Shown: piece after piece, positions 8,724 through 14,878 of the stretch | Position numbering within the stretch: the stretch's first letter is position 1 | Layout of the letters: each line of letters begins with the position of its first letter | IMG/VR virus record: IMGVR_UViG_3300028864_000014 | Coordinates: 124,001-188,000 of that record | Strand: one strand, 5' to 3' | Length of the DNA: 64,000 bases | DNA from: a virus | Translations under genes and position numbers: made by a program | Notes under the pieces: generated by a model | Database searches by the model: none | Told to the model about the DNA's origin: nothing | What the model saw: the letters and a program-made list of their open reading frames with translations, nothing else

Positions 8724-9493
8724 CTTTTTAGTACATTGTAAATGTGAAAATTTTTAATTCTCATCATTGCAATTGTTTTTAATTCTTTTTTCCAGTTTGT
8801 TGTTGATAAAACTTCAATGATTCTACTTTTCAATTTATCGTTGTGAATGAAAATCTTATATTCTCCTGCATATCTCTTATCATCTTTTGCTAATATCTTT
8901 CCTGCACATCCTGACCCCCAATAAACCATTCTCAAATCAAAATCATCAATCTCATTATATCCTTTGAATGTTTCTCTTACAATAGTCAAATCTTTCATCT
9001 TAAAATCAGGTTTAGTGTTTAATCCTTTTTCTGGCCTTTTATAAATATTAAAAGAACAATGTACATTTCTATCTGAATAAAATTGTAAGCCTAAATCTTC
9101 ACTATATATTAAATCAAATTCATATAAGCTTGATACATTATCAAATTGAGAAATAGGCAAAATAAAAGAAATATAATCACCCAGTTCTACAGATTTTTTA
9201 AAAAATTTATTAACTAAGTGCATTTTTGTTCCATATGGAGGATTTCCAATAATCAATCTACCTTTCTTATACGGTATGTTTAATTGTAAATAATCCTGTT
9301 TAATAATATTTTCATATTCTGGCTCAATATCATACGACGTACAATTTAATTGATTGGAAAAAGATCCATTACCAGCACTTGGCTCAATAATATCTGTAAT
9401 GTTCTTATTATCAACTAATTCAAAAGTTTTATCAATACAATATTTTGAAAGTTCTATCGGAGTATAGTATTTATCATTTTCTATTTTAGCCAT
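8702..9493 (-). CDS. N6-adenine DNA methyltransferase-like protein
   Basis: 263 aa on the minus strand. Motif I (E-P-S-A-G-N-G-S-F, residues 37-45) binds S-adenosylmethionine in this family and motif IV is N-P-P-Y (84-87), the amino-methyltransferase signature. The Y-Y-T-P segment near the start is typical of Type I/IIG-like N6 methylases. No restriction domain or target-recognition domain is obvious, so it is a small solitary methylase. Likely role: methylate phage DNA against host restriction, or regulate; the target sequence is unknown. It is divergent from the SPFH gene. Confidence 0.85.
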   Translation of the reverse strand: MAKIENDKYYTPIELSKYCIDKTFELVDNKNITDIIEPSAGNGSFSNQLNCTSYDIEPEYENIIKQDYLQLNIPYKKGRLIIGNPPYGTKMHLVNKFFKKSVELGDYISFILPISQFDNVSSLYEFDLIYSEDLGLQFYSDRNVHCSFNIYKRPEKGLNTKPDFKMKDLTIVRETFKGYNEIDDFDLRMVYWGSGCAGKILAKDDKRYAGEYKIFIHNDKLKSRIIEVLSTTNWKKELKTIAMMRIKNFHIYNVLKREIPEIL

Positions 9494-9537
9494 TAAATAA
9501 TTTATTTTTTATTTTATATAAAATAATTGATGATAAG

Positions 9538-9569
9538 TTTGGTAAATACAAATAAACGAATTATCTTTG
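9538..9569 (+). promoter_or_regulatory. Bacteroidota-type promoter
   Basis: TTTGG (9538-9542), 19 nt, TATCTTTG (9562-9569). This is one of the cleanest examples of the host-type promoter in the window. It drives the SPFH lipoprotein gene 54 nt downstream. Confidence 0.8.
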
Positions 9570-9623
9570 TATCTCAATTAAAAACAAATAATAATTATTA
9601 TTAAAAACAAAAACAAAAAAAGT

Positions 9624-10586
9624 ATGAAAAAACAATTGATTTTAGTATGTGTGATTGTATTGGCAGTAATGTCATCTTGTATGAAACCTTATCAGGTACA
9701 AAAGTATCAGGAGATTAAACCAAATGAAACTGCTTATGTAATTCCATTAGAAAATGGAACTCAAGTTAATCAAAGTAAATTAAAATCCCAAACTTATCTC
9801 GAACAAAACAAAGTAGTTGCAAAACGTATTTACATTCCAACACAATGGCACAAGACAGGCAGGATGTCAAATAGTGGTGAATGGATTCCATCTGTTAGAG
9901 TTATTATTGTAGATCGTACTCCTGTTACACGTGAATGGAATGGTGCAGGTGGTGGATCAAATAAAGCATCAAATGACGCAATTGAAGTAGAATCTAAAGA
10001 ATCAATTGGATTTGCAGTTTGTATAACAGTAACAGCATCTATTCCAGAAGATTGGTCCACATTATTCTTATATTCATATAGTGGAAGATCTTTAGCTGAC
10101 TTGATGGACACTGATGTTCGAGGATATGTTCAAAAAAGTTTAACTACACAATTTGGTGATAGAAACTTAACAGGAGGACAGAACGATAGAAGTATTATTT
10201 TCTCTCAAATGTCAAAAGATGTAACAGAACACTTTGCATTATATGGTATCAAAATTATGAACATTGGTTCTGCTGGACAATTTACTTATTCTAATCCTAG
10301 TATTCAAGCAGCAATTAATGAAAAGTATTCATCTGAAATGAACATTAAAACTGCTGAGAATAAAGTAATTGCAGCTAATAAGTTTGCCAAAGCAAAAGCA
10401 TCAATTGAAGCACAGAGTCATCTTGATGCAGACATTGCTATAAAATTAGCATTTGCAGATGCAGTAAAAAATGGTAAGCTTCAAATCCCAAACAATCTTA
10501 CAATCGCTGGTGGAAATTTTTCAATGCTTGAATTATATGGATTGAAGAGTATGAATGCTATCACTTCAACAAAATCAAAACGATAA
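9624..10586 (+). CDS. SPFH/band-7 domain lipoprotein
   Basis: 320 aa. The N-terminus is a lipoprotein signal (hydrophobic stretch to V-M-S-S-C, lipidated Cys19). The body resembles the SPFH/band-7 (prohibitin/stomatin) fold, with a long Ala/Lys-rich helix after residue 235 (A-N-K-F-A-K-A-K-A) typical of the family's coiled stalk. Such proteins form membrane-attached oligomeric rings or cages. In Bacteroidota a Cys-lipid anchor would place it in the cell envelope. Its stop overlaps the start of a small membrane protein, a likely partner. Phage prohibitin-like proteins may protect the infected cell's envelope; this is inference. Confidence 0.75.
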   Translation: MKKQLILVCVIVLAVMSSCMKPYQVQKYQEIKPNETAYVIPLENGTQVNQSKLKSQTYLEQNKVVAKRIYIPTQWHKTGRMSNSGEWIPSVRVIIVDRTPVTREWNGAGGGSNKASNDAIEVESKESIGFAVCITVTASIPEDWSTLFLYSYSGRSLADLMDTDVRGYVQKSLTTQFGDRNLTGGQNDRSIIFSQMSKDVTEHFALYGIKIMNIGSAGQFTYSNPSIQAAINEKYSSEMNIKTAENKVIAANKFAKAKASIEAQSHLDADIAIKLAFADAVKNGKLQIPNNLTIAGGNFSMLELYGLKSMNAITSTKSKR

Positions 10587-10906
10587 TGAGAAACAAAATA
10601 ATCAAATCATTGTTAGTTGTTCTTCTATTAATTTCTATTGGATTATCATACAAATTAGTTGTTTATAAAACAACACAAGATTATTCTGCAGTAGCAGCTA
10701 ATCAACTCACTGATGATAATTCATATTATACATTAAAAACACAAAAAACAGCATTCAATTTTATTGATGTTATATATGGTGTTTCTATCCTTGGCTCTTT
10801 AAGCTTATTCTACTTAATTTGGAAACCAAAAAAAGAAGTTGAATTAGATAATGTCATGGAAGATGATTCAAATGAATTAAAAGAAGATGTAAAAGAAGAA
10901 GTCTAA
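10586..10906 (+). CDS. small membrane protein, likely SPFH partner
   Basis: 106 aa with two membrane segments: residues about 5-25 (I-I-K-S-L-L-V-V-L-L-L) and about 58-80 (V-I-Y-G-V-S-I-L-G-S-L). The C-terminal tail is acidic. It starts within the stop of the SPFH lipoprotein gene, so the two are made together. Function unknown; a membrane anchor or regulator of the SPFH oligomer is a reasonable guess. Confidence 0.7.
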   Translation: MRNKIIKSLLVVLLLISIGLSYKLVVYKTTQDYSAVAANQLTDDNSYYTLKTQKTAFNFIDVIYGVSILGSLSLFYLIWKPKKEVELDNVMEDDSNELKEDVKEEV

Positions 10907-10931
10907 AAAATAATATTAAAATAAATTGAAA

Positions 10932-10959
10932 AATCCTTGCACACGCAAGGATTTTTTTT
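10932..10959 (+). terminator. intrinsic terminator
   Basis: AATCCTTGC-ACAC-GCAAGGATT followed by eight T. It has a compact GC-containing stem and closes the SPFH operon. Confidence 0.9.
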
Positions 10960-10967
10960 TATCTTTG
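10960..10967 (+). promoter_or_regulatory. Bacteroidota-type promoter (-7 box)
   Basis: TATCTTTG followed by TA, directly abutting the preceding terminator, 47 nt before the next start. Confidence 0.65.
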
Positions 10968-11013
10968 TATTTAATATAATCATATAAAAACAATTTTTAA
11001 AAACTTATAAATT

Positions 11014-11187
11014 ATGGATTTTCAAACTGGTATATATGTAGGATTACTTATTATTTTTGTTATAGTTGTATTAATATCACAATTATATAAAATCTCTAAT
11101 GACGGAAAGAAAGATATTCTTGATGAAATGTTTAATAACGGTGACATTTCAACAGAATCATACAAAAAATATAAAAATAAATTATGA
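11014..11187 (+). CDS. small membrane protein
   Basis: 57 aa. One strong membrane helix spans residues 6-25 (G-I-Y-V-G-L-L-I-I-F-V), followed by a charged tail (D-G-K-K-D-I-L-D-E-M). It is the first gene after a promoter and overlaps the next gene by an ATGA junction. The length and topology suit a small inner-membrane effector; the actual function is unknown. Confidence 0.65.
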   Translation: MDFQTGIYVGLLIIFVIVVLISQLYKISNDGKKDILDEMFNNGDISTESYKKYKNKL

Positions 11188-11483
11188 AAGTAAAAAAATG
11201 TGATTTTACGCTCAAAGTATCAAATACAGTAGAGTGGTTGAAAGATATGGATGAATGGACATGTCCATTAAGTATATCAGTTTGGATAAAAAAAGATGAA
11301 TGTATGTATGATCAACATTTTACTGAGGATTTTCCAATATTAGATGATTTGGAAATTGAAGAACCTGGTGAAGGCGATATGTACTACTACGGAGAAACCC
11401 CAGTCACACCAGAAGAAATGGTAATAAAATTACAGAAATTAGGATTTGAAGCAGAAATATTCACAAAACCAAATTTTGATTAA
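11184..11483 (+). CDS. hypothetical acidic protein
   Basis: 99 aa, acidic and rich in Glu, Asp and Trp, of unknown function. Coupled by a 4-nt overlap to the small membrane protein upstream. Confidence 0.7.
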   Translation: MKVKKCDFTLKVSNTVEWLKDMDEWTCPLSISVWIKKDECMYDQHFTEDFPILDDLEIEEPGEGDMYYYGETPVTPEEMVIKLQKLGFEAEIFTKPNFD

Positions 11484-11505
11484 ATTTATCATGGAAGAAG
11501 AAATC

Positions 11506-11535
11506 GTAAAATCATATAATTTTATGTGATTTTAC
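11506..11535. other. RNA hairpin in intergenic gap
   Basis: A near-perfect 13-bp inverted repeat (TAAAATCATATAA with TTATGTGATTTTA, one G-U pair) lies between two genes. No T run follows, so it is not a clear terminator. It may stabilise or process the mRNA. Confidence 0.45.
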
Positions 11536-11577
11536 CGAACTATATTATGATATCAGAATAAATTAAAAATTAAAAAT

Positions 11578-11802
11578 ATGAGTAAATATAAAATAACACA
11601 AGAATTATTAGTTAAAGTAAAATTACTTTATCCTGATTGTGATGTTTTTGAATCTAAAATAAAAAAAGACTTTATTGGAGTACGTAGGTTTCTTGGTAAA
11701 TCAAAATACTACAGAGATGATAAAACAACATTTGAAGTTGATATGACATCAGTTGATTATTTTCATGTAGCAGAAGCTATTTTAGACACTAATAACTTAT
11801 AA
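11578..11802 (+). CDS. hypothetical protein
   Basis: 74 aa, basic N-terminal half, unknown function. It opens a run of six tightly packed genes that ends at 13252. Confidence 0.65.
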   Translation: MSKYKITQELLVKVKLLYPDCDVFESKIKKDFIGVRRFLGKSKYYRDDKTTFEVDMTSVDYFHVAEAILDTNNL

Positions 11803-11803
11803 T

Positions 11804-12145
11804 ATGATAACTAAAACTTTGAACAATAAAACCTTTATATTCAAAGACTATGAAGAGCCAGACTATAAAGAAATTTCATATGAAGGCAAAACATACAAAT
11901 ATAAACAAGGTGAAAACCAATACGGAAATAAAACATATTTTTACTATGGCACTACTCATAATAAATATAATAAATATTTATTTTTTGGACCTATAATAGT
12001 AGAAACTGAGCCAAAATTATTATTTGAAATATATGGTCATATTGAATCTGAAATATTCACTAAGAATGAAGTACGAAATAACATTAAAGAAAAAGTAGAT
12101 TTGATAAATAGAAGAGCAGAAATAAAAAGAGGAGAAATAATTTGA
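11804..12145 (+). CDS. hypothetical protein
   Basis: 113 aa, Tyr- and Lys-rich with a beta-strand pattern (Y-E-G-K-T-Y-K-Y-K), ending in a basic helix (I-N-R-R-A-E-I-K-R-G). Unknown function. Starts 1 nt after the upstream stop. Confidence 0.65.
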   Translation: MITKTLNNKTFIFKDYEEPDYKEISYEGKTYKYKQGENQYGNKTYFYYGTTHNKYNKYLFFGPIIVETEPKLLFEIYGHIESEIFTKNEVRNNIKEKVDLINRRAEIKRGEII

Positions 12146-12146
12146 G

Positions 12147-12482
12147 ATGAATAAAAATTATGATGATGGAAATTGGAATTGGAAATATGAATGCATATAT
12201 GCAAATGAGACAAATGATCCAAATGATTATTATTATGTAATAGAATTTGATTCTTCAAATGATTATGATTTCAACCCAGTTGATATTACATGTTTTTATA
12301 AACCTCTTGAAAATGTATTAGAAATACACAAAGAAAATACATTAATTAATTTTTTTGTTGAAAATTTTTCTGATATTAAGAATATACTAAATCCAATGAT
12401 TAAATCATATAACGCAATCACATATCCAATATACGTAAGCAAAAAATCAATAAGAAGAGATAAATTAAATAATCTATCATGA
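12147..12482 (+). CDS. hypothetical RK-tagged protein
   Basis: 111 aa, acidic, Asn/Asp/Tyr-rich, with a degenerate RK tag at the C-terminus (I-R-R-D-K-L-N-N-L-S). The stop overlaps the next ATG by 4 nt. Function unknown. Confidence 0.65.
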   Translation: MNKNYDDGNWNWKYECIYANETNDPNDYYYVIEFDSSNDYDFNPVDITCFYKPLENVLEIHKENTLINFFVENFSDIKNILNPMIKSYNAITYPIYVSKKSIRRDKLNNLS

Positions 12483-12709
12483 CATCAAAAGATATATGCA
12501 ATAGAATATTATTCATTGATAATAGAATCTTCGGATTGAAAATACTTATGAATCGTTATTCACTTAGTAATGATGAATATTTGGAATCATATAATAGCAA
12601 AGTTGAATTTGAAGAGGAAATAAAAAAACTTGAAAAAAACTTAAAATTAAATAGAATAAGAAAAGAAAAATTAAAAGAATTAAATGACATCAAAAGATAT
12701 TTACAATAG
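12479..12709 (+). CDS. small RK-tagged protein, paralogue A of a pair
   Basis: 76 aa. It begins M-T-S-K-D-I-C-N-R-I and is a clear paralogue of the next gene. The C-terminal region is a charged helix ending in R-K-E-K-L-K-E-L-N. Its last codons also encode, in another frame, the start of the paralogue, so the pair overlaps by 26 nt. This looks like a tandem duplication. Confidence 0.7.
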   Translation: MTSKDICNRILFIDNRIFGLKILMNRYSLSNDEYLESYNSKVEFEEEIKKLEKNLKLNRIRKEKLKELNDIKRYLQ

Positions 12710-12899
12710 AATAATTAAAATAGAAACTTCATTATTCGGACTTAAAATTATTGTCAATAGCAATTATGGAATTAATTGTAATCATATAGAAGCTATTAAT
12801 GAAATTATTGAGTTAAAAAGAGAATTGTATATATTGAAAGATAAATTAATTAATATTAATATAAGAAAAGAAAAATTAAAAAATCTCAATAACATATGA
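12684..12899 (+). CDS. small RK-tagged protein, paralogue B of a pair
   Basis: 71 aa, beginning M-T-S-K-D-I-Y-N-R-I and ending R-K-E-K-L-K-N-L-N-N-I, with the shared block F-G-L-K-I in the first third. Likely a coiled helical protein. The stop overlaps the next start by 4 nt. Confidence 0.7.
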   Translation: MTSKDIYNRIIKIETSLFGLKIIVNSNYGINCNHIEAINEIIELKRELYILKDKLININIRKEKLKNLNNI

Positions 12900-13252
12900 T
12901 TGATTATAGCAAAGATATAATATTATCAAGAGAAATGAAAACTGTACATGAACAAATGTCTGACAAATTATACGAAAATGTGAGATTGCTATGTAACGTA
13001 GAAACAAGAAATAAACAAATATACGTCTCATTATTTAATTACAATTATTTTAATTATGAGTATCCTTATTTTGATGATCATGACGTAATATATAAAGTAG
13101 ATAATGAAGATTTCTATAAAAACTTTAAAAAAATAAGAAAAATCAAAGGAGATTATAATAATTCATACAAACCAATAAAATTTAAAACTGAACTTGAATG
13201 CCTAATATATTTGAAATCAATAGGTATTGATGAAGTTAGCCTAAATAATTAA
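12896..13252 (+). CDS. hypothetical protein
   Basis: 118 aa, Tyr/Asn/Lys-rich with no recognised motif. An internal I-R-K-I-K segment recalls the RK tag but is not C-terminal. It is the last gene before the leucine leader/tRNA unit. Confidence 0.65.
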   Translation: MIDYSKDIILSREMKTVHEQMSDKLYENVRLLCNVETRNKQIYVSLFNYNYFNYEYPYFDDHDVIYKVDNEDFYKNFKKIRKIKGDYNNSYKPIKFKTELECLIYLKSIGIDEVSLNN

Positions 13253-13269
13253 AAATAATTACATGAAAG

Positions 13270-13301
13270 TTTGGTAAATTGAAAACTTTTTTGTACTTTT
13301 G
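13270..13301 (+). promoter_or_regulatory. strong host-type promoter for leader/tRNA unit
   Basis: TTTGG (13270-13274), 19 nt, TACTTTTG (13294-13301) matches the Bacteroidota consensus. It is the only promoter I can see upstream of the tRNAs; the predicted start site is near 13308. A leader ORF and a terminator lie between it and the first tRNA. Confidence 0.75.
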
Positions 13302-13355
13302 TACTACATAATAAAAATAGAAAAAAATCACATTTTTAAGATAATATATACTGAT

Positions 13356-13448
13356 ATGAAAAACTACAATAACATAATGAACTTGCTACTCTCAAACCTA
13401 TTATTACAGAATAATCGGACTGAGAATATTATGTCATATCTATTGTAA
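13356..13448 (+). CDS. leucine-rich leader peptide
   Basis: A 30-codon ORF with 8 leucines: Leu10, 11, 12 (TTG CTA CTC, positions 13383-13391), Leu15, 16, 17 (CTA TTA TTA, 13398-13406) and Leu29, 30. The product therefore has two triple-Leu runs, drawn from four different Leu codons, including CTA and CTC that look uncommon in this AT-rich genome. It has its own promoter and is followed 22 nt later by a terminator. This is the layout of an amino-acid attenuator leader (compare leuL, trpL). Whether it also acts as a peptide is unknown. Confidence 0.72.
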   Translation: MKNYNNIMNLLLSNLLLQNNRTENIMSYLL

Positions 13449-13504
13449 CAAATAATATAAGCATATTTAAAAACCTCAGTCATTTATTTGACTGAGGTTT
13501 TTTC
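13390..13504 (+). promoter_or_regulatory. candidate leucine attenuator in front of tRNA-Leu array
   Basis: Three mutually exclusive pairings can be drawn. 1:2 hairpin: TCTCA, CC and ATTATT (13390-13405) with AATAAT, GG and TGAGA (13410-13425), inside the leader ORF. 2:3 antiterminator: GACTGAG (13418-13424) with CTCAGTC (13475-13481). 3:4 terminator: 12 perfect bp, 13471-13482 with 13489-13500, then T6. A ribosome stalled at Leu codons 10-12 would break 1:2, free region 2 for region 3 and so allow readthrough into the tRNAs. Pairings are seen in the sequence; the regulation is inferred. Confidence 0.65.
13471..13504 (+). terminator. conditional terminator before tRNA array
   Basis: AAACCTCAGTCA pairs perfectly with TGACTGAGGTTT around a 6-nt loop, followed by six T. 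It stands 16 nt before the first tRNA with no promoter in between, so it must be read through for the tRNAs to be made from the visible promoter. Confidence 0.85.
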
Positions 13505-13518
13505 TTTTATAATAAAAT

Positions 13519-13603
13519 GCTCTGATGGTGGAATTGGCGATACACGAAGGTCTTAAAAACCTTTACATTAGAAACGATGCGGGTCCGAATCCCGCTCAGA
13601 GTA
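13519..13603 (+). tRNA. tRNA-Leu (TAA)
   Basis: 85 nt. Acceptor GCTCTGA/TCAGAGT with a G1-U72 pair; D-loop with GG; anticodon stem AAGGT/ACCTT and loop CTTAAAA (anticodon 13554-13556 TAA); 15-nt variable region; T arm GCGGG/CCCGC with loop TCCGAAT; discriminator A73. The 3' CCA is not encoded (CAA follows). It reads UUA, the commonest Leu codon here by eye. Confidence 0.9.
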
Positions 13604-13608
13604 CAAAT

Positions 13609-13695
13609 GTTCCTGTGATGAAATTGGTAGCACATGCAAGACTTAAAATTTTGTGGATAGTAATATCCGTGTCGGTTCAAGTCCGACCAGGAATA
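13609..13695 (+). tRNA. tRNA-Leu (TAA), second gene
   Basis: 87 nt. Acceptor GTTCCTG/CAGGAAT (G1-U72), anticodon stem CAAGA/TTTTG with loop CTTAAAA (anticodon TAA), a proper long variable arm (GGATA/TATCC), T arm GTCGG/CCGAC and A73. Same anticodon as the first gene but a clearly different body, so it is not a recent duplicate. Confidence 0.9.
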
Positions 13696-13705
13696 CAAAA
13701 AAAAT

Positions 13706-13791
13706 GCTGATGTGGCGAAATGAATACGCGGCAGTCTAAGAAACTGTTTCTGAACAAAGTAAGAATGTGGGTTCAAGTCCCACCATCAGTA
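13706..13791 (+). tRNA. tRNA-Leu (AAG)
   Basis: 86 nt. Acceptor GCTGATG/CATCAGT (G1-U72), anticodon stem GCAGT/ACTGT, loop CTAAGAA (anticodon AAG), variable arm TTCT/AGAA, T arm GTGGG/CCCAC, A73. Two oddities: A34 is rare in bacterial Leu tRNAs (normally GAG), and the D-loop lacks the usual G18-G19 pair. It may be partly degenerate or need A34 modification. Confidence 0.75.
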
Positions 13792-13798
13792 CAATAAT

Positions 13799-13872
13799 GA
13801 CTGAGTGATGTAATTGGTAACCATGTCATCCTCAAAAGGTGAATTTTGTGGGTCCGAATCCCATCTCAGTTA
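13799..13872 (+). tRNA. tRNA with CAA (Leu) anticodon, short variable loop
   Basis: 74 nt. Acceptor GACTGAG/CTCAGTT (G1-U72), D-stem ATG/CAT, anticodon stem TCATC/GGTGA with loop CTCAAAA (anticodon CAA, codon UUG), 5-nt variable loop ATTTT, T arm GTGGG/CCCAT, A73. Bacterial tRNA-Leu is normally class II with a long variable arm; this one is class I in shape. What amino acid it accepts is therefore uncertain. Confidence 0.75.
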
Positions 13873-13880
13873 CAAAAAAT

Positions 13881-13970
13881 GTTCCAGTGGCGAAACTTGG
13901 TTGAGACGCGTTAGATTTAGGATCTAATACAGTTAATGACACACTGCGGGTCCAAATCCCGCCTGGAATA
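13881..13970 (+). tRNA. tRNA-Leu (TAG)
   Basis: 90 nt. Acceptor GTTCCAG/CTGGAAT (G1-U72), D-stem GCG/CGC with GG in the loop, anticodon stem TTAGA/TCTAA with loop TTTAGGA (anticodon TAG, codon CUA), 18-nt variable arm, T arm GCGGG/CCCGC, A73. It is the last member of the array; a strong terminator follows. Confidence 0.88.
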
Positions 13971-13974
13971 CAAA

Positions 13975-14014
13975 GTGTGAGTCAATTTTATTATAAAAAT
14001 TGACTCACACTTTT
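13975..14014. terminator. bidirectional terminator after tRNA array
   Basis: A 15-bp perfect stem (GTGTGAGTCAATTTT with its complement, 13975-13989 and 13996-14010) is followed by TTTT on the plus strand. It separates the tRNA unit from the convergent minus-strand operon. Confidence 0.85.
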
Positions 14015-14021
14015 AAATATA

Positions 14022-14450
14022 TCATAGATTAAATTTCTTTGTAGTATCTACTATATTTTTTCTATATAGATAATCTTTCATTTCTTCGTCTGTTAGGTGT
14101 CTAATATATCCTGTTGGAACCCATGCAAAGAAATCGTGTTCATCTATATCAGATAGTGAATTTCTTAATGCATACCCATAATACCATTCATAATTAACTA
14201 GCACATATTCTTTACTATAATCATTATCAGTAAATTTGTCAGTCGTCTTTTTTTCATTATGTCTATTATATAATACTGAGTCTAATTTTTCAATATATTC
14301 TTTATCTAATTTAACTATATCACCATCATAAACACCAGTATGAAATTCTGGCCTTTTTATATAAAAAATCTCACCATATGTTTCATCTTTTGTTGGTTCT
14401 CTTTGCCATATATCTTTTGATTCATTTATGAATTGGTCATATTTTTTCAT
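14022..14450 (-). CDS. N-tag/KFN-tagged hypothetical protein
   Basis: 142 aa. The N-terminus M-K-K-Y-D-Q-F-I-N-E-S closely resembles the T4 capsid-targeting peptide and contains I-N-E, a gp21-type cleavage site. The C-terminus is D-T-T-K-K-F-N-L. It is the last gene of a five-gene minus-strand operon and is followed by a terminator, so its KFN tag is not needed for coupling to another gene. The body is aromatic-rich and unrecognised. Confidence 0.75.
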   Translation of the reverse strand: MKKYDQFINESKDIWQREPTKDETYGEIFYIKRPEFHTGVYDGDIVKLDKEYIEKLDSVLYNRHNEKKTTDKFTDNDYSKEYVLVNYEWYYGYALRNSLSDIDEHDFFAWVPTGYIRHLTDEEMKDYLYRKNIVDTTKKFNL

Positions 14451-14878
14451 ATATTAAATTTATTTGCGTCTTTTTTTATTTTAAATAATTCTTCTGCACC
14501 TTTTAATCCAATTTTCAAAAATTCATCTAATGGAATAATAACATTATCATGACTACGAATATCAAATGATCTCATTTTAACTAAATCTATTGTATCTCTT
14601 AGATTTTCTGAATCACTCCAACTTTCATATACTTTAATATACCATATCCATTTGATATCAGAATCTTTATAATATTCAATATCGGATTTATTTATCAATA
14701 AATTTTTTATAGTATGTTGATCTAAATTTGCATATTTATTAAATTCATCAAATGCTTCATATTGTTTTTCTTCTGTTACATTTTCTAATAATATAAAAAA
14801 ATTAAAATCCATACCATTAGATTTGCCTATTTTTCCATATGCTCTATTTTCATTAATATATTGATCAAAACTTTTCAT
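14447..14878 (-). CDS. N-tag/KFN-tagged hypothetical protein
   Basis: 143 aa. N-terminus M-K-S-F-D-Q-Y-I-N-E-N (with I-N-E), C-terminus D-A-N-K-F-N-I. It overlaps both operon neighbours by 4 nt. The body has alternating helices and a W-I-W-Y-I-K-V strand; no catalytic motif recognised. Confidence 0.75.
   Translation of the reverse strand: MKSFDQYINENRAYGKIGKSNGMDFNFFILLENVTEEKQYEAFDEFNKYANLDQHTIKNLLINKSDIEYYKDSDIKWIWYIKVYESWSDSENLRDTIDLVKMRSFDIRSHDNVIIPLDEFLKIGLKGAEELFKIKKDANKFNI

Noticed and set aside
13507-13776. Antisense and sense ORFs of 61-89 codons over the tRNA genes
   Set aside because: They are covered completely by the tRNAs, whose cloverleaf pairings explain the sequence.
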